Shown here: positions 19,078 to 26,209 of the stretch, piece after piece
Numbering within the stretch: position 1 is the stretch's first letter
Layout of the letters: each line of letters begins with the position of its first letter
From: Viridibacterium sp047600765
Lineage (GTDB): Bacteria; Pseudomonadota; Gammaproteobacteria; Burkholderiales; Rhodocyclaceae
Assembly (NCBI GenBank): GCA_047600765.1
Contig: JASGKF010000002.1
Span: forward strand, 1,116,001 to 1,180,000
Reading direction: 5' to 3'
DNA length: 64,000 bases
Translations under genes and position numbers: made by a program
Notes under the pieces: model-generated
What the model was told of the DNA's origin: nothing
The model's database searches: none
Seen by the model: only the letters and a program-made list of their open reading frames with translations

Positions 19078-19476
19078 ATGTACGACGAAGACAAACATAA
19101 GCGTGACGTTAAGGCGGAACTTACTAAGCGAAAACTCGGCTCGCTTATGAACGACACGAAATGGCGAGAACTTCTTGTCGCGATCAATCAATTACCGTTC
19201 CCTCCGCCTTACCAACGCAAGGATGTATTGCACCCCGAAGCAGAGCCAAGCACCTTTAATGAAGACGTTTCCTATCTTGGAGATTGGCAGGAAGGAATTC
19301 ATCCCTTTTTTTCAATTGAGTGGATTCGAATCCGACCGAGGTACCTTAAGCACGTGGCTCAGTTGTTACCGAAAACTATTGTTGATTGCGAAGCCAATCT
19401 TGAAGAAGCATTGCAGTCACTCGGGCAGCCCTACGAGAAATTCGAAGGGTCAATTTGGATTTATGGCCACCGATGA
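19078..19476 (+). CDS. Cassette 2: uncharacterised protein (DUF6678-like)
   Basis: A 132-aa protein beginning MYDEDKHKRDVKAELTKRKL, then MNDTKWRELLVAI, which resembles the opening of an uncharacterised family I know as DUF6678; this assignment is tentative. The C-terminal half holds EWIRIRPRYLKHV and a closing GSIWIYGHR. The open frame continues upstream into attC 1 (to 19024), but the ATG at 19078, 7 bp after the R' box, is the natural cassette start. No signal peptide or membrane segment. Function unknown. Confidence 0.7.
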   Translation: MYDEDKHKRDVKAELTKRKLGSLMNDTKWRELLVAINQLPFPPPYQRKDVLHPEAEPSTFNEDVSYLGDWQEGIHPFFSIEWIRIRPRYLKHVAQLLPKTIVDCEANLEEALQSLGQPYEKFEGSIWIYGHR

Positions 19477-19494
19477 AATGACGGGACATCGATG

Positions 19495-19587
19495 GCCTAA
19501 CCCTTCGGTCAAGTGGGACTGCGGAACCGGCGTGGCTGCTCCGGCCAGTCGCATTCGCGCCGCAGCCCCTTACCTCTTACGTTAGAC
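19495..19587 (+). other. attC site 2
   Basis: R'' GCCTAAC at 19495-19501, R' GTTAGAC at 19581-19587, 93 bp. The R'' pairs with the start of its own cassette 2 (TTAGGC) rather than with the R' brought in by cassette 3, as expected after integrase-mediated insertion. Confidence 0.88.
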
Positions 19588-19592
19588 ACTTC

Positions 19593-19901
19593 GTGAATCT
19601 TCCACTCTTGTTCACTGTCGCTGAAGCCTTTCAAATTTCTGGCCGTGGCTGCGTCCTAGTTCTAGGAATCGGGCCTGATTCTGAAGAGCCAATCGCCCAT
19701 GTTGGAGATCACATTCGTCTGATTACTCCAAATGGGGATGCAATCGACACGGTTATTCACGGAGTGGAAATGATTCACTACACAGCCCAGCGCCTACCAG
19801 AGAAACTTTTTGCCCCTATCTCACTTCCATCGTCAATCACGAAGGCTGATGTTCCTCCGGGTACTCGCGTCTTTTTCCTTAAGAAGCGTGAGGAGATATG
19901 A
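19593..19901 (+). CDS. Cassette 3: small beta-barrel-like protein
   Basis: A 102-aa protein starting at a GTG 5 bp after the R' box. FQISGRGCVLVLGIG, HVGDHIRLITPNGD and GVEMIHY have the rhythm of the second (beta-barrel) domain of translation GTPases such as EF-Tu, without any GTPase domain. Small proteins of this type recur in integron cassettes, from general knowledge. Function unknown. The stop is 40 bp before the next attC. Confidence 0.65.
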   Translation: MNLPLLFTVAEAFQISGRGCVLVLGIGPDSEEPIAHVGDHIRLITPNGDAIDTVIHGVEMIHYTAQRLPEKLFAPISLPSSITKADVPPGTRVFFLKKREEI

Positions 19902-19941
19902 GTCTCAAAATCAAAACACCTAGTCTAGTGAGCCGCCACGT

Positions 19942-20022
19942 GTCTAACCCTGCAGTCGAGGGGGCGGCCAGCATGCTGTCTTCCCTCGCTACGCTCGGCG
20001 CCCTCTCACTTCCACGTTAGCC
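19942..20022 (+). other. attC site 3
   Basis: R'' GTCTAAC at 19942-19948 matches the TTAGAC that begins cassette 3; R' GTTAGCC at 20016-20022. 81 bp, the shortest of the array, with a GGCCAGCATGCTG-type central palindrome. Confidence 0.88.
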
Positions 20023-20031
20023 CGCTTAAGC

Positions 20032-20475
20032 ATGCCAGCACTTTCAAAGTCATCCTTACTAGCAGCCATCCAGACTGACGGTTACGGCTACTACCCGTAC
20101 TCCTCAGAAGACACATTTGAACTTCTGCGTTGTGAAACGACACGCTATTCCGTGTTCAGGGTGCCCGTAGAGTTTGTCAAATCGTTCGAGGCATTCGCAG
20201 GGCAATCGTATGTAGCAACCTTTGACTCTCCGCAAGAAAAGGATCTTCCGTACATTGATGTATCGGAAGTTGATCATGCTGCAATTTCGCAGCATTTGAA
20301 GTGGCTCGATAGTACCGACGAACCCGCCTCTCTAAAATTCAAAGAGATTGCGCTGCGGGGGCTTGATGGCTTTGAAAAGATCGCAAAAATTAGAGGGCGT
20401 GATGACCTTGCTGAGCTACTTGTTGCCAAGACAGAAGAGTTCTATGTCAGATTCTTGTGGTTCACCACGGGCTAA
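20032..20475 (+). CDS. Cassette 4: hypothetical protein
   Basis: A 147-aa soluble protein with an aromatic N-terminal segment (DGYGYYPYSSEDTF), a VPVEFVKSFEAFAG stretch and an acidic C-terminal half ending FYVRFLWFTTG. I do not recognise it. The ATG lies 9 bp after the R' box and the TAA stop (20473-20475) is part of the next R'' box, so the reading frame fits the cassette boundaries exactly. No signal peptide. Confidence 0.7.
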   Translation: MPALSKSSLLAAIQTDGYGYYPYSSEDTFELLRCETTRYSVFRVPVEFVKSFEAFAGQSYVATFDSPQEKDLPYIDVSEVDHAAISQHLKWLDSTDEPASLKFKEIALRGLDGFEKIAKIRGRDDLAELLVAKTEEFYVRFLWFTTG

Positions 20476-20568
20476 CAATTTCGTCGAGAGCGACCACTTG
20501 CAAGCTGCGGTTGCAGGCTCCCTTCGCGGCTTCGCCACTATGGTGGCCCCTCACGTCAAACGTTAGCC
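20470..20568 (+). other. attC site 4
   Basis: R'' GGCTAAC at 20470-20476 is the exact complement of R' GTTAGCC (20562-20568) and of the start of cassette 4. 99 bp, with the sub-motifs TCGTCGAGAG and AAGCTGCGG shared with sites 5 and 6. Confidence 0.88.
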
Positions 20569-20649
20569 CAGAACGCTAGGGTTGTTCGTATATCAAAGGG
20601 TCAAAACAGGACCGGTTAGATTTCCCACAACGAAAGCCAGGAGATTCGA

Positions 20650-21108
20650 ATGAACGACTCAATTGCTGTTCCTCTGCCGCTCTCAATGAGTGCTAGCGAG
20701 GCTGCTGCGTGGTATCGAGCCATGGTCCCGCTGATTCCCGATCTACCCGTTGGGGCTTACTCAGGGGACAATGAACATGAGCTCGCCTACAGTAAATTTT
20801 CTGCTTATTGGGCTACGAAATCCATGCTTCGGTTGGCCGCGGCTCATTCGTTAATAGAGCAAGCAATTGCAGAAGAATTCTTAACGAAATTCAAGCTGTG
20901 TTCAGCGGCAGAACACGTCGGTCGAGCATACGTTCTCGGTGAAGGGAAGTATGTGTTTTCCTATGCGATGGACATCCTGAAGGACGTTCCTGAGCACGAG
21001 AAGCGACTTTTTCCGGGGACTATCGGTGAATCTATAGGTCTGGAATATCAGGCCGCTGATGGAATCTACGTGGTTACGGAAGATGGTTGGATGAAGAAGA
21101 ATGGCTAG
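20650..21108 (+). CDS. Cassette 5: hypothetical protein
   Basis: A 152-aa protein. The middle is rich in Ala and aromatic residues (SKFSAYWATKSMLRLAAA), suggesting helices; the C-terminus (YVVTEDGWMKKNG) is polar. I do not recognise it. Its ATG is 81 bp after the R' box, an unusually long cassette leader, preceded by an aggaga-type ribosome site. The TAG stop at 21106 lies within a mutated R'' box. Confidence 0.65.
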   Translation: MNDSIAVPLPLSMSASEAAAWYRAMVPLIPDLPVGAYSGDNEHELAYSKFSAYWATKSMLRLAAAHSLIEQAIAEEFLTKFKLCSAAEHVGRAYVLGEGKYVFSYAMDILKDVPEHEKRLFPGTIGESIGLEYQAADGIYVVTEDGWMKKNG

Positions 21109-21192
21109 CCATTCCGTCGAGAGGGGCCGCCCACAAGCTGCGCTTGTGGGTGCCCTTCGCGGCCCCGGCGGCCCCCACGCCAAACGTTAGAG
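21103..21192 (+). other. attC site 5 (R'' variant)
   Basis: R'' is GGCTAGC (21103-21109), one base away from the GGCTAAC predicted by the start of cassette 5; R' is GTTAGAG (21186-21192), off consensus at the last position. 90 bp; the central arms CCACAAGCTGCG and CTTGTGGG pair well. Confidence 0.82.
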
Positions 21193-21194
21193 AA

Positions 21195-21581
21195 ATGAGT
21201 GCACTTCGCGACGAGTTCTGCAAGTCAATCAAAGATCGGTATCCAGCTATTTCTGCAAAGGCAGATGCTGAGTATCAACGCCTTTGGGACGACTTTGTGG
21301 GCGAGCACTACTCCTATTCTTGGTTCGAAGCGCTAGCAAATGCGCTGAACAAAGAAATGAATAGAAAAGTGCCAGTGACTACACACCAAGAGCTTCTCGT
21401 GGTGATCAGCTCGTCCTTTGAGTCAGGAGATGAAGCAGTTCGGCAGTGTATTGACGTTGCATTTGTAGAAAATCTTTTCTGGCAGGTTACGCATCTTGAG
21501 TCCGTGATCGCATATTGGACTGTCCTACCAGAGAACCTGAAAGAGCTATACATTGCCTTCCATGGCCGTGGTCCGCTCTAA
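21195..21581 (+). CDS. Cassette 6: hypothetical protein
   Basis: A 128-aa soluble protein starting MSALRDEFCKSIKDRYP, with ESGDEAVRQCIDVAFVENLFW and a closing LPENLKELYIAFHGRG. The pattern suggests a small helical family that I cannot name with certainty. The frame is open back to 21087 through attC 5, but the ATG at 21195, 2 bp after the R' box, is the natural cassette start. The TAA stop is inside the next R'' box. Confidence 0.68.
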   Translation: MSALRDEFCKSIKDRYPAISAKADAEYQRLWDDFVGEHYSYSWFEALANALNKEMNRKVPVTTHQELLVVISSSFESGDEAVRQCIDVAFVENLFWQVTHLESVIAYWTVLPENLKELYIAFHGRGPL

Positions 21582-21674
21582 CAATTCCGTCGAGAGTGGC
21601 CACCCACAAGCTGCGTCTGTGGGTTCCCTTCGCGGCTTTGCCGCTACGGTGGTTCCTCACGTCAAAGGTTAGGC
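21576..21674 (+). other. attC site 6
   Basis: R'' CTCTAAC (21576-21582) is off consensus but is the exact complement of the unusual GTTAGAG that opens cassette 6; R' is GTTAGGC (21668-21674). 99 bp; central arms CCACAAGCTGCG..CTGTGGG. Confidence 0.88.
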
Positions 21675-21679
21675 GGCCC

Positions 21680-22255
21680 ATGAAAGCCTTCTTGCTCTCC
21701 TGTTTCCTCCTTGTCCCACATTTGGTTCTAGCTGCCGACGTTCGCGACGAGGTAATGTTCGAACAGTGGCGCAAGCATCAAGAAAGCTCAGTCCAGGCGT
21801 TCGAGGCATTCCTCGTCAAAGAAAAGCTCGTCGGTCTTGTTCCGCTGCATCATCTGCTCCGAAATGCGAGCGATTGGAAGAAATGCCAATCGCCCCCCTT
21901 TGAAGTGCCCCCGCAGGGAAACTGGCAATCAGTCTCCTCTACGTTGCAGTTGATCTCGGAGCTCAAAAGTAGAGGGCTACTAGGCTCTTTTGAAGTCCAC
22001 TCCGCATACAGGAATCCGCAGCTCAACGATTGTGCAGATGGAGCACCGGAGAGTGCCCACAAGACTCACTACGCGCTTGATATAACCGCAACTGCCCAGA
22101 CCAAGCTAGCCGATGCTCTTTGTCAGTTCTGGCGAACAGAGGGAAAGCGCTGGCGTATGGGGTTGAGCCGATACAAATCGGGGCGCATTCATATCGACAC
22201 GAAGCGCTTTCGTACATGGGGAAACAAAGGCAAGCCAAGCTACTGTGCCGCCTAA
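21680..22255 (+). CDS. Cassette 7: secreted M15-type peptidase
   Basis: A 191-aa protein with a signal peptide (MKAFLLSCFLLVPHLVLAA). The catalytic domain shows VHSAYRNPQLND, then SAHKTHYALDI (His127, Asp134) and GRIHID (His171), the three zinc ligands of LAS/M15-like peptidases such as D,D- or L,D-carboxypeptidases. It should act on peptidoglycan peptides in the periplasm. The ATG is 5 bp after the R' box and the TAA is in the R'' box. An open frame extends upstream to 21515 through attC 6 but lacks a signal there. Confidence 0.75.
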   Translation: MKAFLLSCFLLVPHLVLAADVRDEVMFEQWRKHQESSVQAFEAFLVKEKLVGLVPLHHLLRNASDWKKCQSPPFEVPPQGNWQSVSSTLQLISELKSRGLLGSFEVHSAYRNPQLNDCADGAPESAHKTHYALDITATAQTKLADALCQFWRTEGKRWRMGLSRYKSGRIHIDTKRFRTWGNKGKPSYCAA

Positions 22256-22321
22256 CCCTTCCTATCGATGGGGACTGGCCTGATCTGCTTTAGTTGCCCC
22301 CGACCTACCGATCAAGGGGTG
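22250..22321 (+). other. Degenerate terminal attC / hairpin at array end
   Basis: R'' GCCTAAC (22250-22256) matches the start of cassette 7, but no GTTRRRY box follows. Instead an imperfect hairpin forms between CCCTT..ATCG..GGGG and CCCC..CGAT..AAGGGG, ending about 22320, 62 bp before the flgA stop. The last site thus seems rearranged or fused to older flanking DNA. Confidence 0.5.
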
Positions 22322-22382
22322 TATGAGAACGCCAGGAGCTCCGAGGCTTGGTCGCTGGCTGGCGCATGACCAGCCGCCAACC

Positions 22383-23072
22383 TCACTCTTCCACCACCAC
22401 AGTCCCCTCGCCACGCAGCACGCCGCTGATCACGCGGCCATTCCCCATCTTGACCCGCACCAGCTCGCCTTGCCCGGCGGTGTTGAGTGCGCGGCCGTTG
22501 TTCTGCACCGAGAAGCCGTTGCCGCGGGCGACGACGGTGACGTCTTGCCCGGCGCGTATCTGGATGCTGCTCAGCAAGTAGCTGGCGCGTAGTGGCTGGG
22601 TGCGGCTGATGGCTTGCCGCGTGTTGCGGCCGATTGCCTGTTCCAGGCGTGTGATGAGGTCGGCGGGGTGGCGGGTGAGTTCGCCTTCGGCCCATTGCAG
22701 GTCGGCCTCGACGATGTCTTGTCCGCCAGAGAGGCTGCGGCTGGCAACGAGGTAGCGGCCGGTGACCTGCACCTGGCCGGTCAGCATGACGGGCAGGGCA
22801 CGGGCATTGCCCGTGCAGCGCACACCGACGGTGAAACGCCCCCAGGCTTGCTGGCCTTGGGGCAGGAAGACTTCGGGCGTCTCGCAGCGGGCGAGGAATT
22901 GTTGCTGGTCGCGCATGGGCGCCACGTTGACGCGTACCTGACCCGGCAGCTGGCGGGTGTGGTCTTCCACCCAGCGCTGCGCAAGGTCGCGGATCTGTTC
23001 GGGCGTGACGGCTTGCGCCGGGTTGGTCAGCGCGAGCAGGGCGGCGAGCAGCAGGGTGTGGCGGATCGTCAT
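22383..23072 (-). CDS. flgA: Flagellar P-ring assembly chaperone FlgA
   Basis: A 229-aa secreted protein that helps assemble the FlgI P-ring in the periplasm. Signal peptide MTIRHTLLLAALLALTNPAQA, then a SAF-type domain with VVASRSLSGGQDIVEADLQW and the closing RVISGVLRGEGTVVV. The frame is open upstream to 23303, but only the ATG at 23072 gives a signal peptide. It is divergent from flgB. In many relatives flgM and flgN follow flgA; here its 3' side runs into the cassette array and neither gene is seen. Confidence 0.88.
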   Translation of the reverse strand: MTIRHTLLLAALLALTNPAQAVTPEQIRDLAQRWVEDHTRQLPGQVRVNVAPMRDQQQFLARCETPEVFLPQGQQAWGRFTVGVRCTGNARALPVMLTGQVQVTGRYLVASRSLSGGQDIVEADLQWAEGELTRHPADLITRLEQAIGRNTRQAISRTQPLRASYLLSSIQIRAGQDVTVVARGNGFSVQNNGRALNTAGQGELVRVKMGNGRVISGVLRGEGTVVVEE

Positions 23073-23297
23073 GTAAGTAAGCGGGGAGCGGGCAGGAGTG
23101 CGGGACGTCGGGAGCGTGTCGCGGGGGACATTGAAGCACGCGTTCGTGGTGTCGCTCGGCAGGATTACATCGGGCAATGCGGGCCAGTTCCTGCGACCGG
23201 CAATGTTTGCCGCCGGCAGGGCGGCGTGCTGCCGCTGCCGCTTTTCCGCTTGCCGCTTTTGTGTTTGCAAGTCATTGATTTGTCGTTGTCTTTGTTG

Positions 23298-23313
23298 TGG
23301 CACGGAAGCTGCA
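23298..23313 (+). promoter_or_regulatory. Sigma-54 promoter of the flgB operon
   Basis: TGGCACGGAAGCTGCA matches the -24/-12 consensus TGGCACG-N4-TTGCA with one mismatch and correct 12-bp GG-to-GC spacing. It is 44 bp upstream of the flgB start. RpoN control of rod and hook genes is usual in polarly flagellated proteobacteria; an FlrC/FleR-type activator would be needed. Confidence 0.75.
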
Positions 23314-23356
23314 AAGGGTGGTCATCTGCCATTGGCGAGTTTCCGGAGTGACCACG

Positions 23357-23755
23357 ATGTCCCGACTTGATGATTCTCTCGGCTTCCACCAGACCGCACT
23401 CGGTCTGCGTGCGCAACGCCAGTCGATGATCGCATCGAACATCGCCAACGCCGATACGCCCAACTACAAGGCGGCTGATATCGACTTCCGCACCGCGCTG
23501 TCGGGCGCACTGAATGGCCGCGTGGGCCCGCTGGCACTGTCGACGACGGCAAGCGGCCACACCGGTGGTGTCGCAGCCGCCACGGTGCCGCAGGTGATGT
23601 ATCGCAAGGAGTCGCAATCGAGCGTGGATGGCAACACGGTGGACATGGATGCCGAACGCTCCGCGATGGCCGAGAACACGCTGTATTACGAAGCCAGCAT
23701 CACTTTTATCAATGGTCTGCTGAAGACCATGCAAGCGGCCATCACCGGTCAGTAA
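23357..23755 (+). CDS. flgB: Flagellar proximal rod protein FlgB
   Basis: A 132-aa rod subunit. The conserved N-terminal segment has ALGLRAQRQSMIASNIANADTPNYKA, with the ANADTPNYK signature of axial proteins, and the C-terminal helix closes the family pattern. The start at 23357 follows a GGAG site; the frame begins earlier but without family similarity. First gene of the flgB-J operon, behind the -24/-12 promoter. Confidence 0.92.
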   Translation: MSRLDDSLGFHQTALGLRAQRQSMIASNIANADTPNYKAADIDFRTALSGALNGRVGPLALSTTASGHTGGVAAATVPQVMYRKESQSSVDGNTVDMDAERSAMAENTLYYEASITFINGLLKTMQAAITGQ

Positions 23756-23775
23756 CGGGCTGAGGGAGAGCGGCA

Positions 23776-24183
23776 ATGAGCATGTTTGACGTGATGGGCA
23801 TCGCCAGTTCAGCGATGCACGCGCAATCCAAGCGACTGAACACCACGGCCAGCAACCTGGCCAACGTGGATTCGGTCGCCGGCCCGGACGGCAAGCCGTA
23901 CCGCGCCAAGCAGGTCGTCTTCCAGGCACAGCAAATGGCTGGCAGTGCCTATTCTCAAGGTGTGGCCGTGACGGGCGTGGTGGAGAGCGCCGCGCCGCTG
24001 CGCATGATGTACGACCCGAAGAATCCCGCTGCCGACAAGGATGGCTACGTGGCCATGCCCAACGTCGATGCGGTGGAGGAAATGACCAACATGATTTCGG
24101 CATCGCGTGCTTACCAGACCAACGTCGAGATGCTCAACACCGCGAAAGCGCTTTTGCAGAAAACCCTGACTATTGGTAGTTAG
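23776..24183 (+). CDS. flgC: Flagellar proximal rod protein FlgC
   Basis: A 135-aa rod subunit: SMFDVMGIASSAMHAQSKR and ASNLANVDSVAGPDGKPYRAK at the N-terminus, and the conserved C-terminal NMISASRAYQTNVEMLNTAK. It forms the proximal rod with FlgB, FlgF and FliE. It follows flgB by 20 bp. Confidence 0.93.
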   Translation: MSMFDVMGIASSAMHAQSKRLNTTASNLANVDSVAGPDGKPYRAKQVVFQAQQMAGSAYSQGVAVTGVVESAAPLRMMYDPKNPAADKDGYVAMPNVDAVEEMTNMISASRAYQTNVEMLNTAKALLQKTLTIGS

Positions 24184-24207
24184 GGCGCCTGATAACAGGA
24201 GAAGGTC

Positions 24208-24894
24208 ATGGCCACCGCCAGTTCCGTTACCACTGATACCAACGCTTCGGCGCTCTACCAGTCGCTGTCTGCCAAGACAGAGACGAAGAGCACGAGCAAG
24301 ACCGACGAGGCGCAATCGCGCTTCCTGAAGCTGCTGACGACGCAGCTGAAGAACCAGGATCCGCTCAACCCTGTCGATAACGCGCAGACGACTTCGCAGC
24401 TTGCGCAGATCAGCACGGTGGACGGCATCGAACGTCTGAACGACACGCTGACCACGCTGGTGGGCAGCTACCGCAGCAGCGAGACCCTGCAGGCCGCTGC
24501 GCTGGTGGGCCACGCCGTGCTGGTGGAGGGCAACCAGATGAAGCTCAGCGAAGGCTACAACGCCTACGGTGGCTTCGAGATCGACAAGGCGGCTGACCGC
24601 GTGACGATCTCGATCCGCGACAGCAACGGCCTTGAAGTGGCCAGCGAGCAGATGACCAACCTGGAAGCCGGTGCCCACGATTTTGCGTGGGACGGCGTGA
24701 CCAGCGACGGCAGCAAGGCCGCCAATGGCACCTACACGATCAAGGTGACTGCGACCAAGGGCACGACCGAAGTCACCAGCAAGACGCTCGAATTCGCCAC
24801 GGTCACTGGCGTCAATAACGGCACATCCGGCATCACCATCGACGCGGGCCGCTTCTCCAAGCTGTCCATGTCCGACGTTCGTCGCATCATCTAG
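24208..24894 (+). CDS. flgD: Flagellar hook-capping protein FlgD
   Basis: A 228-aa hook cap needed to polymerise FlgE. The N-terminal capping motif reads FLKLLTTQLKNQDPLNPVDN; the C-terminal half is the FlgD Ig-like/Tudor region (NGLEVASEQM to VTATKGTTEV). A good ribosome site (GGAGAAGG) precedes the start. A Ser/Thr/Lys-rich linker covers residues 28-35. Confidence 0.92.
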   Translation: MATASSVTTDTNASALYQSLSAKTETKSTSKTDEAQSRFLKLLTTQLKNQDPLNPVDNAQTTSQLAQISTVDGIERLNDTLTTLVGSYRSSETLQAAALVGHAVLVEGNQMKLSEGYNAYGGFEIDKAADRVTISIRDSNGLEVASEQMTNLEAGAHDFAWDGVTSDGSKAANGTYTIKVTATKGTTEVTSKTLEFATVTGVNNGTSGITIDAGRFSKLSMSDVRRII

Positions 24895-24905
24895 GAGTCA
24901 TCGTC

Positions 24906-26165
24906 ATGGCATTCCAACAAGGTCTCTCGGGTCTCAACGCAGCGTCGAAGGCGCTGGACGTCATCAGCAACAACGTCGCCAACGGCAGCACGGTGGGTTA
25001 CAAGCTCGCCGGCTCGCAGTTCAACGACGTGTTTGCAGCGGCGCTCAACGGTGCAGCGGCAGGTGTGCAGATCGGTATCGGTACGGCGATGGCAGCGGTG
25101 GCCCAGCAATTCACGCAGGGCAACATCACGCCGACCAACAACCCGCTCGACGTGGCGATCAACGGTGACGGCTTCTTCGTCGTGCAGACGCCGGATGCGT
25201 CGGTGACGGCCTACAGCCGCAACGGCCAGTTCGACATCGATGCCAATGGCTACATCACCAACGCCGGTGGCTTCCGCCTGATGGGCTTCCTGCCCGGTGG
25301 CGGCACCGCGACGGCATCGCCGATCCAGCTGTCGGCCAGCACGGCTGCGCTGACCGGTGCACCGGCCGCGACGACGACGATGGACATCGGCCTCAACCTC
25401 GATTCGCGCAACACGACGCCGACCATCACGCCGTTCGATTACACCGATACGGACACCTACAACTCCTCGACCTCGACGACGTCCTACGACAGCCTGGGCA
25501 ACCCGCACGCGATCTCGATGTACTTCGTGCGCAGCGCCGCGGCTCCGACCATGGCGGGTGCGACAAGCCGCTGGGATGTCTACACCTCGATCGACAACGG
25601 CACGCCGACTGCCGTGCCGACCAACATGGAATTCAGCGGCACGGGTCAGCTGGTCGGCACCTCGGCCGCCGGCACCTATACGCTGCCGCAGAGCTATGCC
25701 GTGACGACCGGTGCGGTGAGCCCGCTGGCTTTCACCATCGACTTCGCAGGCAGCACGCAGTTCGGTTCGGCCTTCAACGTGACCGAACAGTCGCAGGACG
25801 GTTATGCGCCGGGCGTGCTGTCGGGCATCACCATCAGCAAGGACGGCGTGGTGCAGGGGCGTTACTCCAACGGCCAGACCAATGACATCGCCACCATCGC
25901 GCTGGCGACTTTCCCCAGCCCGGGCGGCCTGCTCGCGGTGGGCGGCAACAACTGGGTGGAGTCGGCCGAATCGGGTGCTGCACAACTGGGCGCACCGGGC
26001 ATCGGCAAGCGTGGCCTGCTGCAGGCCGGTGCGGTCGAAGAGTCGAACGTGGATCTGACCGCCGAGCTGGTGAGCATGATCACGCAGCAGCGTAACTACC
26101 AGGCCAATGCGCAGTCGATCAAGACGCAGGACCAGGTGATGCAGACGCTGGTGAACCTGCGCTGA
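24906..26165 (+). CDS. flgE: Flagellar hook protein FlgE
   Basis: A 419-aa hook subunit. N-terminus MAFQQGLSGLNAASKALDVI with NNVANGSTVGYK, a central variable region (about 130-300), and the C-terminal SNVDLTAELVSMITQQRNYQ helix that inserts in the hook core. Length is typical of beta- and gammaproteobacteria. An AGGAG site precedes the start, 11 bp after flgD. Confidence 0.94.
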   Translation: MAFQQGLSGLNAASKALDVISNNVANGSTVGYKLAGSQFNDVFAAALNGAAAGVQIGIGTAMAAVAQQFTQGNITPTNNPLDVAINGDGFFVVQTPDASVTAYSRNGQFDIDANGYITNAGGFRLMGFLPGGGTATASPIQLSASTAALTGAPAATTTMDIGLNLDSRNTTPTITPFDYTDTDTYNSSTSTTSYDSLGNPHAISMYFVRSAAAPTMAGATSRWDVYTSIDNGTPTAVPTNMEFSGTGQLVGTSAAGTYTLPQSYAVTTGAVSPLAFTIDFAGSTQFGSAFNVTEQSQDGYAPGVLSGITISKDGVVQGRYSNGQTNDIATIALATFPSPGGLLAVGGNNWVESAESGAAQLGAPGIGKRGLLQAGAVEESNVDLTAELVSMITQQRNYQANAQSIKTQDQVMQTLVNLR

Positions 26166-26209
26166 TAGCGACAACGAATCTGATAGCGAACGTCTAGCCC
26201 GGATATCTC

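Larger units (their letters stand above)
18432..22321 (+). mobile_element. Integron cassette array without integrase (CALIN-like)
   Basis: Seven consecutive single-gene cassettes, all on the + strand. Six junctions carry complete attC sites with an R'' box (RYYYAAC-like), a GC-rich imperfect hairpin and an R' box (GTTRRRY-like); a seventh at the end is degenerate. Genes start 8-82 bp after the R' box, and five stop inside the next R'' box. Base composition is visibly more AT-rich than the flanks. No tyrosine-recombinase gene occurs in the window, so if this is part of a chromosomal integron the integrase lies elsewhere or is lost. Individual cassettes span about 18432-19065, 19066-19581, 19582-20016, 20017-20562, 20563-21186, 21187-21668 and 21669 to about 22321. 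Confidence 0.9.

Noticed and set aside
18258..22321. Phage or transposon origin for the AT-richer region
   Set aside because: No transposase, integrase, terminal repeats or phage genes; attC structure explains the whole layout.
22383..23356. flgM/flgN hidden near flgA
   Set aside because: No frame with an anti-sigma-28 or FlgN-like pattern was seen on either side of flgA.
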